From: Xestospongia muta
Taxonomy: Eukaryota; Porifera; Demospongiae; Haplosclerida; Petrosiidae
Reading direction: 5' to 3'
Length of the DNA stretch: 64,000 nucleotides
Assembly: GCA_963693285.1 (NCBI GenBank)
Contig: OY848927.1
Span: forward strand, 4,330,643-4,394,642
Within the stretch, counting starts at the first letter, position 1. Each line of letters starts with the position of its first letter. Under the pieces are notes generated by a model. It did not search any database and was not told the DNA's origin. It saw only the letters and a list, made by a program, of their open reading frames with translations. Both the position numbers and the translations under genes were made by a program. This document shows, one piece after another, positions 12,601-21,914 of this stretch.

Positions 12601-13692
12601 GTTGATAATGCAAGAAACAGAGCATTAGGCCAAGTAGAACAGCCGTTAGGTTCTTATGTGGAACACAGAGAAGGATCTGTTACTATAAGTTCATTGTCAC
12701 CTGGAGCATCTTGTACTTCATCAACCTCTGGTGTATATGGTGATAATGCAAGAAACAGAGCATTAGGCCGAGTAGGACAGGCGTTAGGTCCTCATGTGGA
12801 ACTTAGAGATGGATCTGTTACTATCAGTTCATCAGAATCTAATCAAAATCAATTTATATCATATTGTGAACTGGAAGATCTTGTAGAGGATCCAATTGGG
12901 TGTGGAGGATTTGGTCATGTTTATGCTGGACTCTGGAAGAGACAACCGATAGCTTTTAAGAAATTGATTGTTCAGCACATGCCTAGAAAGAAACTGGAGA
13001 TGTTTATGAAAGAAATTAAAATATTTTCCTCACTCAACCATCCTCACATAGTCAAGATGTTTGGTGCAGTTGTGGAGGAAGGTAATATTGGAATTGTTAT
13101 GGAATATCTTACAGGAAGTCTGTATCAAGCAATGTTTATGGAGGAAATCAAATTTTCTAGTGATGAAAAGAAATATATCATTCATCAAGTAGCTAGTGCA
13201 CTAGAGTATTTGCACACTTGTGACCCTAAAATTGCTCACTGTGATGTCAAAAGTGAAAATATTCTTCTTGACAAAGATAACAGTGCAAAACTAGGTGATT
13301 TTGGTCTCATTGTAGTGAAGAATGCAGCAAAAACATCATGCAGTAATACAGGGGCACCTCCTGGACATGATACTCCATGCTATTCAGCTCCTGAGGTTCT
13401 TAGAGGGGAACTCTTATCAATAAGTCAGCTTCTGATGTCTGATATCTACTCACTAGCTATTGTTGCATTTGAGTTACTAATGGAAGAGGAACCATATAAA
13501 GATCTTAGTCTTCTACAGCTTCAAGAACATGTTGGAAGAGGAAGGATGCGACCTCGCCTGGACAGTGCAATTCTTACTTGGCCTGTGATAGATATTCTGC
13601 AGAGAAGCTGGGATGTGTCTGCCTCACAACGTCCAACAGCACTAAACTTTATGATTGAATGGTCTCAAATTCTTACTTTGTTTAACAATTAA
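9694..13692 (+). CDS. VDN-repeat protein kinase 1 (TKL/RIPK-like, non-RD)
   Basis: Single exon, 1332 residues from the ATG at 9694. The frame opens at a TTG at 9676, but the paralogue begins at the equivalent methionine (M-S-K-K-Y-V-D-N). Residues 1 to about 1050 are 23 repeats of about 46 residues; the consensus has YVDNARNRALG, then VGKPLGSHVEHRDGSVTI, then a Ser/Gly/Thr linker. Residues about 1054-1332 form a protein kinase domain: glycine loop GCGGFG (1069), ATP-binding Lys 1089, catalytic loop HCDVKSEN with Asp 1184, DFG at 1202 and APE at 1232. All residues needed for phosphotransfer are present, but the Arg before the catalytic Asp is Cys, making it a non-RD kinase. Non-RD kinases are enriched in RIPK/IRAK-type and plant immune signalling (family knowledge). 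There is no signal peptide or transmembrane segment. The substrate and the repeat fold are unknown. Confidence 0.9.
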   Translation: MARRYVDNAYNRRIGRVGMPVGSCVVSRGGSGGSYGGSSGTSGSSRVYVDNARNRQLGRVGKPLGSHVEHRDGSVTISSSSGASGISSTYGVYVDNAKNRALGRVGKPLGSHVEHRDGSVTISSSFGASGISSTYGVYVDNAKNRALGRVGKPLGSHVEHRDGSVTISSLSPEAFDTSSTTGGYVDNTRNRALGRVGKPLGSHVEHRDGSVTISSSSPGASGTSSTSGVYGDNPRNRALGQVEQPLGSHVEHREGSVTLSSSSPGASGTSSTSGVYVDNARNRALGQIQQPLGSHVEHREGSVTISSLSPGASGTSSTSGVYVNNTRNRALGRVGKPLRSHVEHRDGSVTISSSSPGASGTSSTSGVYGDNARNRALGQVEQPLGSHVEHREGSVTLSSSSPGASGTSSTSGVYVNNTRNRALGRVGKPLRSHVEHRDGSVTISSSSPGASGTSSTSGVYGDNPRNRALGQVEQPLGSHVEHREGSVTLSSSSPGASGTSSTSGVYGDNARNRALGQVQQPLGSHVEHREGSVTISSLSPGASGTSSTSGVYVDNARNRALGQVGKPLDSYVEHREGSVTISSLSPGTSSTSGVCVNVDNARNRALGQVEQPLGSHVEHRKGSVTISSSSPGASGTSSTSGVYVDNARNRALGRVGKPLGSHVEHRDGSVTISSSSPGASGTSSTSGVCVNVDNARNRALGQVEQPLGSHVEHREGSVTISSSSPGASCTSSTSGVYVDNARNRALGRVGKPLGSHVEHRDGSVTISSSSPGASGTSSTSGVCVNVDNARNRALGQVEQPLGSHVEHREGSVTISSSSPGASCTSSTSGVYVDNARNRALGRVGKPLGSHVEHRDGSVTISSSSPGASGTSSTSGVYVDNARNRALGQVEQPLGSYVEHREGSVTISSLSPGASCTSSTSGVYVDNARNRALGRVGKPLGSHVEHRDGSVTISSSSPGASGTSSTSGVYVDNARNRALGQVEQPLGSYVEHREGSVTISSLSPGASCTSSTSGVYGDNARNRALGRVGQALGPHVELRDGSVTISSSESNQNQFISYCELEDLVEDPIGCGGFGHVYAGLWKRQPIAFKKLIVQHMPRKKLEMFMKEIKIFSSLNHPHIVKMFGAVVEEGNIGIVMEYLTGSLYQAMFMEEIKFSSDEKKYIIHQVASALEYLHTCDPKIAHCDVKSENILLDKDNSAKLGDFGLIVVKNAAKTSCSNTGAPPGHDTPCYSAPEVLRGELLSISQLLMSDIYSLAIVAFELLMEEEPYKDLSLLQLQEHVGRGRMRPRLDSAILTWPVIDILQRSWDVSASQRPTALNFMIEWSQILTLFNN
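9700..12835 (+). repeat. 23-copy tandem coding repeat, about 138 bp unit
   Basis: The 5' three quarters of the kinase 1 frame is a coding minisatellite. Two repeat types alternate: type A reads GRVGKP...HRDG and type B reads GQVEQP...HREG. From about 11460 onward A and B form near-identical dimers of 276-282 bp, which points to recent duplication by dimers. Some B copies carry an inserted VNV (VCVNVDN) and others change ASGTS to ASCTS. Confidence 0.93.
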
Positions 13693-14340
13693 GCTCCTAG
13701 ACTAGTAATGTAAGTATGTTCTTTTTCATTTCGTTAGTGAATTTTTCTACTTTAGAAAATGAAGATTTTTTCCTTTTTGTATTGGTACTAGATTTTATAA
13801 TTTTATGAGGAGATATACTATTATTAATAGAACAATATTAATGTTATAAGAACAACAGTTTTTTTCAATTTCTACCAAGCAGTATAATTCAACTTTGTTA
13901 ATATGATGTATAGACAAATCTAAACAACACAATATTATAGTTAGTGAGTTTACCATACACATGACATACATTAGTGATACATCTTAATGATATGTACTAA
14001 GAAATAAGAAATAGTGGGTCAATATCCAGTAATATAGTCTTCCTTCTCTTAAGAAGAGGTCTCCATTTTTGTGATCATAGCCTTTAGACTGGGACACGTC
14101 TACAGTCAATACAAATACAACAAATAAAAAACAAGTAATTGTAGAGGTAAATAAGACTGATCGATAGCCAGAGGTGCAGAAAGCAATGTATTTTTTTGAC
14201 CTACAGACAGAGAGATAACACAATAAAATCAACAATATTTATTAACTAACCTATCAATCTCATTTAAGTGCTTATAAATTTCATTTAGTGGAATGTTAAT
14301 GGCATTCTTGGCTGAGTTGGACTCATATTCTCCTTGAGTA
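13693..14340 (-). pseudogene. Duplicated 3' fragment of the persulfide dioxygenase-rhodanese gene
   Basis: The sequence after kinase 1 closely matches the sequence after kinase 2 (18063-18890), including the last rhodanese exons of the minus-strand gene. It still encodes [15 protein letters not shown] (the catalytic Cys loop) near 14170-14205. About 150 bp between that loop and the 3' flank is missing, and similarity stops at about 14340. With no upstream exons it is a dead fragment carried along when the kinase gene was duplicated. Confidence 0.85.
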
Positions 14341-16508
14341 CTATATGGCTATAGTCTTAACCACAAACAGTTTGGACAACAAAATCACAGAGGTAACACG
14401 TTCAACTATGACGAATGGCCTTTTGTAGGTCTAGTTTTGAAAGCCAACAAAACATAACTAGTGTTTTAGCAATATACAATTAGAACTCCTCTTAGATCTA
14501 TGCCAATCCAGTTAATCGTGTTTGGCGATTAATTTGAATTAGTACGGTATTCAGTTAAATTACGAGTTTCCCGTCCTTGTAGTGAGATATACCAGAAATT
14601 ATCTTGTATTTTTCTGCTGCATCAATCTGAGAGAAGTCTCAGGATTTTCTGCCATATCCCCCTTGCATTGTACGTCGTTGTCTTTGATCCTGTTTAGTAG
14701 CTGTGAAAAGAAGTTGATTAGCAGTTGGCTGCAACTGTAAGTCAAATTGTTTGATACTGATGACTGATCAGTCCTGTATTGTTCAATCAACTTAACAGAT
14801 TTTAAGTTATTTGCTCAAATTTGTTGATAGCCAACACTTTATTATCTATCTATTAGCGCGAATTAAGTCTGAGCCTGCCTCTGTACATTAATTATCTCTA
14901 GTATGATATTACTGGTAGCGACATAAGCAGTAGTACAATAATAATAATAATAACGAAAAAGGATTATGTTTACTTTTCAACAAAAATAGGTTAGCAATTG
15001 GCAATCTGTATAACCAAATAATGGCAAAATCAACCAATCATTTTTTACAATGTGAAATGCAAACCTACAGTTAGACCTAAGAATATGAATTGGTAACTTA
15101 ACCAATCTATTGTCATTTTCATTGCATAATTATTATATATATATACACGATGATATACTGAGAAACACAACTCTGTTCTTATTATTAACATGCTAATGAC
15201 AAGTTATTTGTATACAGATATGAGTAAGGTGGGTATTGTCTAATGAGATATAGAATCTCATAAATCTAATAATATCATGATATTATCAGATTATGAGATT
15301 CTATATCTCATTAGACAATACCCACCTTACTCATATCTGTATACACATTGTAATCTATTTCCTTCTTATGTTTGCACGGTAGTAACAAGGAAGGGTGGAT
15401 CATCTGTTGCCTTCTTTAGGGAGGGGTGGACAATCTGTTTGTTACCTTCTCTAAGGGAGGATGGATCATATGTTGCCTTAATAGGAAAACCTGTTGCCTA
15501 CATTTGTTTTCATCTTTTGTTCTTATTACTAATGTCTAGGCAACTATAGTATATTAGTAATTACAACATGTACTGAGTGATGTTTACTATGCTTCATTTA
15601 ATATATACTACCTGCAACCAAAATTACAATGGTACAATGGGTTGGTTAATTGATACTATATTGTGTAAGTAGGAAGTTGATACTATATTGTGTAAAGGAG
15701 ATCATTATCAGAACATCCTGGCAACTGCCTATTAAATAAATCTACCTTTAGTCATGGACCAACTTCCAATTTGAGTGTGCATAGAACTAGGCATGATGTT
15801 TAATTAAATTTGCAGATCAGAGACCTCAACAAAAGGATACTTATCCTAAGAATAAAGGTACAATACTCTCTACCCACTTAAACTAACCCTTGGTTTGCTA
15901 TTATAACTTTAGTTTAATTTATTAGTCAGATTCATTTACATACATCACTATAATTATTATTATCTAAAAGAATGAGGTAATTCTAATTAAATTATCTAAT
16001 CATTCTAAAAATAAATTTGTTTTTTTAAAGTCAATGCTGTACAATTCTAGTCCAATTCTTGTGTTCTATTTAATCAAACTGTGTCTGCATCCATGATTTT
16101 ATTACTTGAAATGTGCCTGAAACAGTCATAAGTCTATATACTAACTCACTCAAATAAAGCCTTCATATTTGGAAAATTATTGTGTCACCTTTAAATTTAA
16201 TTTCTCTGTTGGCTATCTAAACACTTTGTTTTAAAAATTAAGCAAACAAGTAAATAAACATTTTACTAAAATGAAGTAAATGTAAGGATGGCTAACATCA
16301 TCCCTACATAATAGTACAGGCACACATAATGAAAGGGTTTTAAATAACTAAAACTATATAGACTGAAAACAATGTTAATAGATATTATGCATTCTAGCTT
16401 TACCTGTGCTTTTATGTAGGGAAAATGTAACTGCCATTTCTACTTATTCCATGTAACTACAATAATAATTATTGTATAATCTTTTGATCAGGGACTCTTG
16501 AGTCAATC
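14341..16508. other. Spacer between kinase 1 and kinase 2
   Basis: About 2.2 kb without a supported gene. It holds a 135-bp palindrome (15210-15344), followed at about 15375-15500 by three degenerate copies of an approximately 35-bp motif related to ggaGGGtGGAtcATcTGTTgcCTT. The rest is AT-rich sequence and the upstream region of kinase 2. Confidence 0.5.
15210..15344. repeat. Near-perfect 135-bp palindrome (fold-back element)
   Basis: The outer 52 bp (15210-15261 and 15293-15344) are perfect inverted copies, beginning GTATACAGATATGAG and ending with its complement. The inner 31 bp are also nearly palindromic around ATATCATGATAT. No coding content or clear target-site duplication is visible. 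It could be a miniature fold-back transposon or a hairpin-prone site. Confidence 0.9.
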
Positions 16509-18074
16509 ATGTCAAAGAAGTATGTTGATAATGCTTATAATAGGAGACTTGGTCGTGTTGGAATGCCAGTAGGATCATGTGTGGTAAGCAGAAATGGTGG
16601 TTCCAGCAATGCAAACTCCAGAAGTGGAACATCATTTAGACCATCTGAATATAGCACTACCTCGCCATTCTCAGTTACTGTCAATTCATGTGGAGGTGTA
16701 TATGGTACTTCAGGATCTTCTAACAAGTACGTAGATAATGCAAAAAACAGACAGTTAGGCCGAGTAGGAAAACCGTTAGGTTCTCATGTGGAGCACAAAG
16801 ATGGATCTATTACTATAAGTTCACCATTACCTGGAGCATCTGGTATCTCATCAACCTCTCATTTGTATGTTGATAAGGCAGAAAACAGCGAGTTAGGCCG
16901 AGTAGGAGAATTGTTATGTTCACATGTGGAACACAAAGATAGATCTGTTACTATAGATTTATCGTCACCTGGAACATCTGGTTTCTTGTCAACCTCTCAT
17001 TTGTACACTGATAATGCAAAAAACAGAGAATTAGGCCAAGTAGGAAAATTGTTAGATTCTCATGTGGAACACAATGATGGATCTGTTACTGTTAGTTCCT
17101 CAGAATATTCTGCTTCTCAACAACAATACTATGCAGTGGATAGGCTGGAGCGATATCAGATTGAAGAAACGTGGAAGAGAAATGATATTAATCCATACAC
17201 TAATTTATCTCAGGTTCAGTGTATGGGTAAAGAAATTATACCATATTGTGAACTGGAGGGTCTTGGAAAGGACCCAATTGGGCGTGGTGGATTTGGTCAT
17301 GTTTATGCTGGACTATGGAAGAGACAACCGATAGCTTTTAAGAGATTGATTGTTCAGCACATTCCCAGAAAGAAACTGGAGATGTTTGTGAAAGAAATTA
17401 AAATATTTTCTTCGCTCAACCATCCTCGCACAATCAAGACATTTGGTGCAGTTGTGGAGGAAGGTAATATTGGAATTGTTATGGAATGTCTTACAGGAAG
17501 TTTGTATCGAGCCATTTTTGTGGAAGAAATCAAGTTTTCAAGTGATGAAAAGAAAGATATCATTCATCAAGTAGCTAGTGCACTAGAGTATTTGCACAGT
17601 CATGACCCTAAAATTGCTCACTGTGATGTCAAAAGTGAAAATATTCTTCTTGACAAAGATAACAGTGCAAAACTAGGTGATTTTGGTCTCAGCGCAGTGA
17701 AGAATGCAGCAAAAACATCATGCAGTAATGCAGGGGCACCTCCTGGACAGGGTACTCCACGCTACTCAGCTCCTGAGGTTCTTAGAGGGGAATTCTTATC
17801 GATGAGTCAGCTTTTGATGTCCGATATCTACTCACTAGCTATTGTTGTATTTGAGTTACTAATGGAAGAGGAACCATATGAAGATTTTAGTCTTCTACAG
17901 CTTCAAGAACACGTTGGACGAGGAAGGAGGCGACCTCACCTTGACAGTGCAATTCTTACTTGGCCTGTGAGAAATATTTTGCGGAGAAGCTGGGATGTGT
18001 CTGCCTTGCAACGTCCAACAGCACTAAAATTTATGATTGAATGGTCTCAAATTCTTACTTTGTTTAACAATTAA
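16509..18074 (+). CDS. VDN-repeat protein kinase 2 (TKL/RIPK-like, non-RD)
   Basis: Single exon, 521 residues from the ATG at 16509. The first repeat (KYVDNAYNRRLGRVGMPVGS) is almost the same as in kinase 1. Three more degenerate repeats follow (to about residue 200), then an approximately 45-residue linker absent from kinase 1. The kinase domain covers about 243-521: GRGGFG at 258, Lys 278, HCDVKSEN with Asp 373, DFG at 391, and APEV. It is about 90 percent identical to the kinase 1 domain by eye. Compared with kinase 1, the glycine loop has the usual Arg (GRGG rather than GCGG). It faces the persulfide dioxygenase gene tail-to-tail. The same non-RD change suggests the two are functional relatives that differ mainly in the length of the repeat tail. 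Confidence 0.9.
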   Translation: MSKKYVDNAYNRRLGRVGMPVGSCVVSRNGGSSNANSRSGTSFRPSEYSTTSPFSVTVNSCGGVYGTSGSSNKYVDNAKNRQLGRVGKPLGSHVEHKDGSITISSPLPGASGISSTSHLYVDKAENSELGRVGELLCSHVEHKDRSVTIDLSSPGTSGFLSTSHLYTDNAKNRELGQVGKLLDSHVEHNDGSVTVSSSEYSASQQQYYAVDRLERYQIEETWKRNDINPYTNLSQVQCMGKEIIPYCELEGLGKDPIGRGGFGHVYAGLWKRQPIAFKRLIVQHIPRKKLEMFVKEIKIFSSLNHPRTIKTFGAVVEEGNIGIVMECLTGSLYRAIFVEEIKFSSDEKKDIIHQVASALEYLHSHDPKIAHCDVKSENILLDKDNSAKLGDFGLSAVKNAAKTSCSNAGAPPGQGTPRYSAPEVLRGEFLSMSQLLMSDIYSLAIVVFELLMEEEPYEDFSLLQLQEHVGRGRRRPHLDSAILTWPVRNILRRSWDVSALQRPTALKFMIEWSQILTLFNN

Positions 18075-18553
18075 GCTCCTTTGTTATAGACTAGTAATGT
18101 AAGTATGTTCTTTTTCATTTCATGAGTGAATATTGTATTTAGAAAGTGAAGATTTTTCCTTTTGCATTGTTACTAGATTGTATAATTTTATGAGATATAC
18201 TATTATTAATAGAACAATATTAATGTTATAAGAACAATGGGTTTTCAATTTCAGCCAAGCAGTATAATTCAATTTTGTTAATATGAAATATAGACAAATC
18301 TAAACAACACAATATTATAGTTAGTGAGTTTACCATACACGTGGCATACATTAGTGATACATCTTAATAAAATGTACTAAGAAATAAGAAATAGTGGGTC
18401 AATATCCAGTAATATAATCTTCCTTCTCTTAAGAAGAGGTCCCCATTTTTGTGATCATAGCCTTTAGACTGGGACACGTCTACAGTCAATACAAACACAA
18501 CAAATAAAAAACAAGTTATTGTAGAGGTAAATAAAAAACAATTGCACCACATC
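18075..18553. other. Convergent 3' gap, kinase 2 / persulfide dioxygenase
   Basis: This gap separates two genes that end towards each other and is AT-rich. It is repeated after kinase 1. The open frame at 18364-18552 (minus) follows the predicted stop and has no independent support. Confidence 0.5.
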
Positions 18554-21500
18554 TTACTGAGGTATTATGTATTCCTTACCTGACCAGTTGTAGTGAGATC
18601 AGATGCATACACACTAATTGCAGCAAATCCACCATATATATCAATGGCATTGAAACCATTTGCTCTCAATATGCTGACAGCTAAGACCGATCGATAGCCA
18701 GAGGTGCAGAAAGCGATGTATTTTTTTGACCTATGGACAGAGAGATGACACAATAAAATCACCAATATTTATAATAACTAACCTATCCATCTCATTTAAG
18801 TGCTTATAAATTTCATTTAGTGGAATGTTAATGGCATTCTTGGCTGAGTTGGCCTCATATTCTCCTTGAGTCCTTACATCAATAAACTGATATCCTTCAG
18901 ATATTAACTCTGAAACATTATCGGACTCTTTCTATAGAACACAAACATTGTGCCACTTTAACAAGTCCTACTTACTATGTTAAGCCTGTGACTAGATAAC
19001 ACAGGATAACCAGCATCAAACCACGTCTTCATGCCTCCCTCAAGAATTGCACCTACCTATAATAAGATATAGTCTTAATGAAGTAAAAGCCACCAGTCAT
19101 ACATTGGTATATCCAATCCGAGCAAGACGTTGAAGGGTTTCCCCTACTTTTTCAGGGTTTGCAACCAATAGCATTTTGGTTGTACTTGGGACAAGAGTAC
19201 CAACCTTTAAGTGCATACAATAAAGTAATTATTAGGGAATCATAACAGGGGTATACCCATAATGCAAAGTTTCCATCTTCAACTCCCACAATAGCTCCTC
19301 CTGCCTCTCCCAAAGGAAAATTAAGAGAACCCTCAATATAACCAGCATTATATAGAGAAGGCTGAAAAAGTGAAAATACAATATATGTGATTGAAAATAT
19401 ACTCATTCCATGAAGTATGGGTACGAGACTATTACAATACTTACTGGTCTTGTATCAATGACAACATGATCTCCAGTATTAACAAGTGCTTTAAATTGTT
19501 CAGTGTTCACTCGAGGTATCTTACTTAACTCAACAGCCAGTGGCTCAGCTCCACCCTAAAATAAAGTAATTAAAAAATAGTCATTTAGATTACTTATCAA
19601 TTATAATAGAATTGGCTAACCACATTCTGTGAAACATCATGAGCAAAGTAGCTAGGGGCAGTTGGTTGTCCATCTGTGAGAAAGGCAATAAATTTGGCAT
19701 CCTAACAAAAACAATAAAGAGGGGACAGACAATGACATAATACTAACATCAGTAATTTGTAGAGCAGGATTAGTTTGTTTCTCTTTTCCTATAGTAGAGT
19801 AAAGATCAGAACTAAGGTTTTTGCCACATGGAGAACCAGCACCATGAGCAGGGAATACCTATAATATAGAGAGTTCTATAAAAGTACGTTGCGTCTCTAT
19901 TATACCTGAACACCATCAGGTAAAGTTTTTATTTTGTCCATTAGTGTATAGAACATCATTCGTGCCATTTGCTCTGATGTAAAACCAATAGATCCTACTA
20001 GATCAGGTCTACCACATGATCCAATAAATAGAGTGTCTCCAGTAAAAGCCTAAGAGAGAGAGATGTTATTTCATTTAATAAAACAACTTTACCAACCTGA
20101 ATAGGTTTGTTATCTGCTGACGTATCAATTATTAGATAGACCACAGACTCTGGGGTGTGTCCTGGAGTATGAAGAACTTTGATAGAATAGCGAGAGGAGA
20201 ATTCAATAATCTAACGAAGGAAAAGATAAAGGAAAGGGGAGAAATAACATAAAACTACCAAACTATTGATAATGATCTAATATATTATATAGATTAGAGT
20301 ATTAGGTTAGGAGTTCAGAGTTGAAGGTACAGAAAATACACATTCTATACAGCTTTGTACATTTTATATACTAAAAGATATAACTAATATAATACGTTCA
20401 ATATTAACATTGTTTTTGTACATTTTATATACTAAAAGATATAACTAATATAATACATTCAATATTAACATTGTTTTTGTACATTTTATATACTAAAAGA
20501 TATAACTAATATAATACATTCAATATTAACATTGTTTTTGTACATTTTATATACTAAAAGATATAACTAATATAATACATTCAATATTAACATTGTTTTT
20601 GTACATTTTATATACTAAAAGATATAACTAATATAATACATTCAATATTAACATTGTTTTTGTACATTTTATATACTAAAAGATATAACTAATATAATAC
20701 ATTCAATATTAACATTGTTTTTGTACATTTTATATACTAAAAGATATAACTAATATAATACATTCAATATTAACATTGTTTTTGTACATTTTATATACTA
20801 AAAGATATAACTAATATAATACATTCAATATTAACATTGTTTAATATGTACCTCTCCATCTTTCAGTTCATGGTGAGGAAACTTGCAACGTGGGCCAGCA
20901 GTGGGGCCAAAATAAATTGTAGCACCAGTCTTTTGCATCAGTTCATAATGACCAGATACAAAGTCTGCATGGAAATGAGTCTCTAGTATTCCTTTGAGTG
21001 TGGTACCAGTGGCTTTGAGATCCTGAAGACAAGAAAGATAATGATCATATCAGTTCAACCCACCATGAGAATTATGAGGCCTTCCACAGGACAGAAAATC
21101 ATGCTCTATTTCAAAATCAGTATCAAATTGATTACATATTTGAATGATTTGCTACATTTTTGAGTGTTCTGCTAAAGAGTTTGGATGCAATGAATAAGAT
21201 CATGGGAACCATATTTAAAACAACAGTATACATATATAATTACAACTAGTACTAGTGCTCATGTGATTAAACAAAAGAAAAAGGCGGTATCTAGTGTGCT
21301 GGTAATCAGACTCATATTTTAATGTGAAGTGAATACAGTTGGACTCCTATGTTTAAGGTTTAGAGTCTAGAGTATATATAGTGCTAATTTCACATTAAAG
21401 TGTGTTCTATATTACTGGCACTCTAGACAATGCCAAAGAAAAAAAACAGTGTAGATCCAGTCAGTATCGTGCATGTCAACTTACAACAAGAAAAGCTTCA

Positions 21501-21718
21501 ATGTCTCGACGGGGATCAACTATAAATGCAACTTTGTCGTGACTTATAATATATGTTGCCTGAGCCAGGCATTCAAGATAGTAGATACGTAACTCCAGAC
21601 CAGACTGTTCATCCTTGAGTACTTCTTTGAGACCACTCTAAACAAAAGACATGGCAAGTCTTAATCACTTTAGGAAGAGAGTGAATTGGCTTACAGGAAG
21701 AGTCTCTAATTCAGCCAT
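18554..21718 (-). CDS. Persulfide dioxygenase fused to two rhodanese domains (CstB-like)
   Basis: Fourteen minus-strand exons (21718-21695, 21637-21485, 21022-20852, 20210-20097, 20049-19906, 19858-19748, 19701-19621, 19555-19445, 19361-19257, 19204-19103, 19056-18976, 18931-18783, 18730-18580, 18556-18554) give about 499 residues. The N-terminal half is an ETHE1-type metallo-beta-lactamase domain: [33 protein letters not shown] and PAHGAGS. This fold oxidises glutathione persulfide in sulfide detoxification. Two rhodanese domains follow. The first lacks its catalytic cysteine (VANPEKVGE at the loop), while the second has CTSGYRS. This order matches bacterial CstB-type proteins, whereas the usual animal ETHE1 has only the first domain. 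The final exon here is just the stop codon, so the C-terminus is the least certain part. The start codon is 196 bp from the divergent SLC26 gene. Confidence 0.88.
20355..20842. repeat. 61-bp intronic minisatellite, 8 copies
   Basis: Eight near-identical copies of a 61-bp unit (starting TGTACATTTTATATACTAAA, ending CATTGTTT) lie inside the intron between exons 3 and 4 of the persulfide dioxygenase gene. Units differ by about one base, so the array is young or homogenised. No coding or splicing role is visible. Confidence 0.97.
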
Positions 21719-21914
21719 TGCTAAAACAAGTGCAGCTTCTTGCTAGTACGAGTGTATACGTGACTAAGGTATTATGACGTGATAGCACACCCTCGACCAG
21801 CCCATTCTAGTAATAACTATTTTTACTAACTTGAAAAACTTCCAGCCACGCCTTAGTTCGTTAAGGCTTCCTGAGTTGATCAGTTTAAACAGAGCAAGTA
21901 CAAAATTACCTACC
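21719..21914. promoter_or_regulatory. Shared promoter, persulfide dioxygenase / SLC26
   Basis: Only 196 bp separate the two divergent start codons, so one compact bidirectional promoter is likely. A TGACGTGA (CRE-like) motif lies at 21775-21782. Its use is inference. Confidence 0.4.

Noticed and set aside
15277..15549. 90-codon frame through the palindrome
   Set aside because: It begins inside a palindrome arm and covers degenerate non-coding repeats.
18364..18552. Membrane-like 62-codon minus frame
   Set aside because: It follows the predicted stop of the persulfide dioxygenase gene; its counterpart after kinase 1 exists only as duplicated flank.
20355..20842. CRISPR-like array
   Set aside because: Units are contiguous 61-bp copies without unique spacers, inside a eukaryotic intron.
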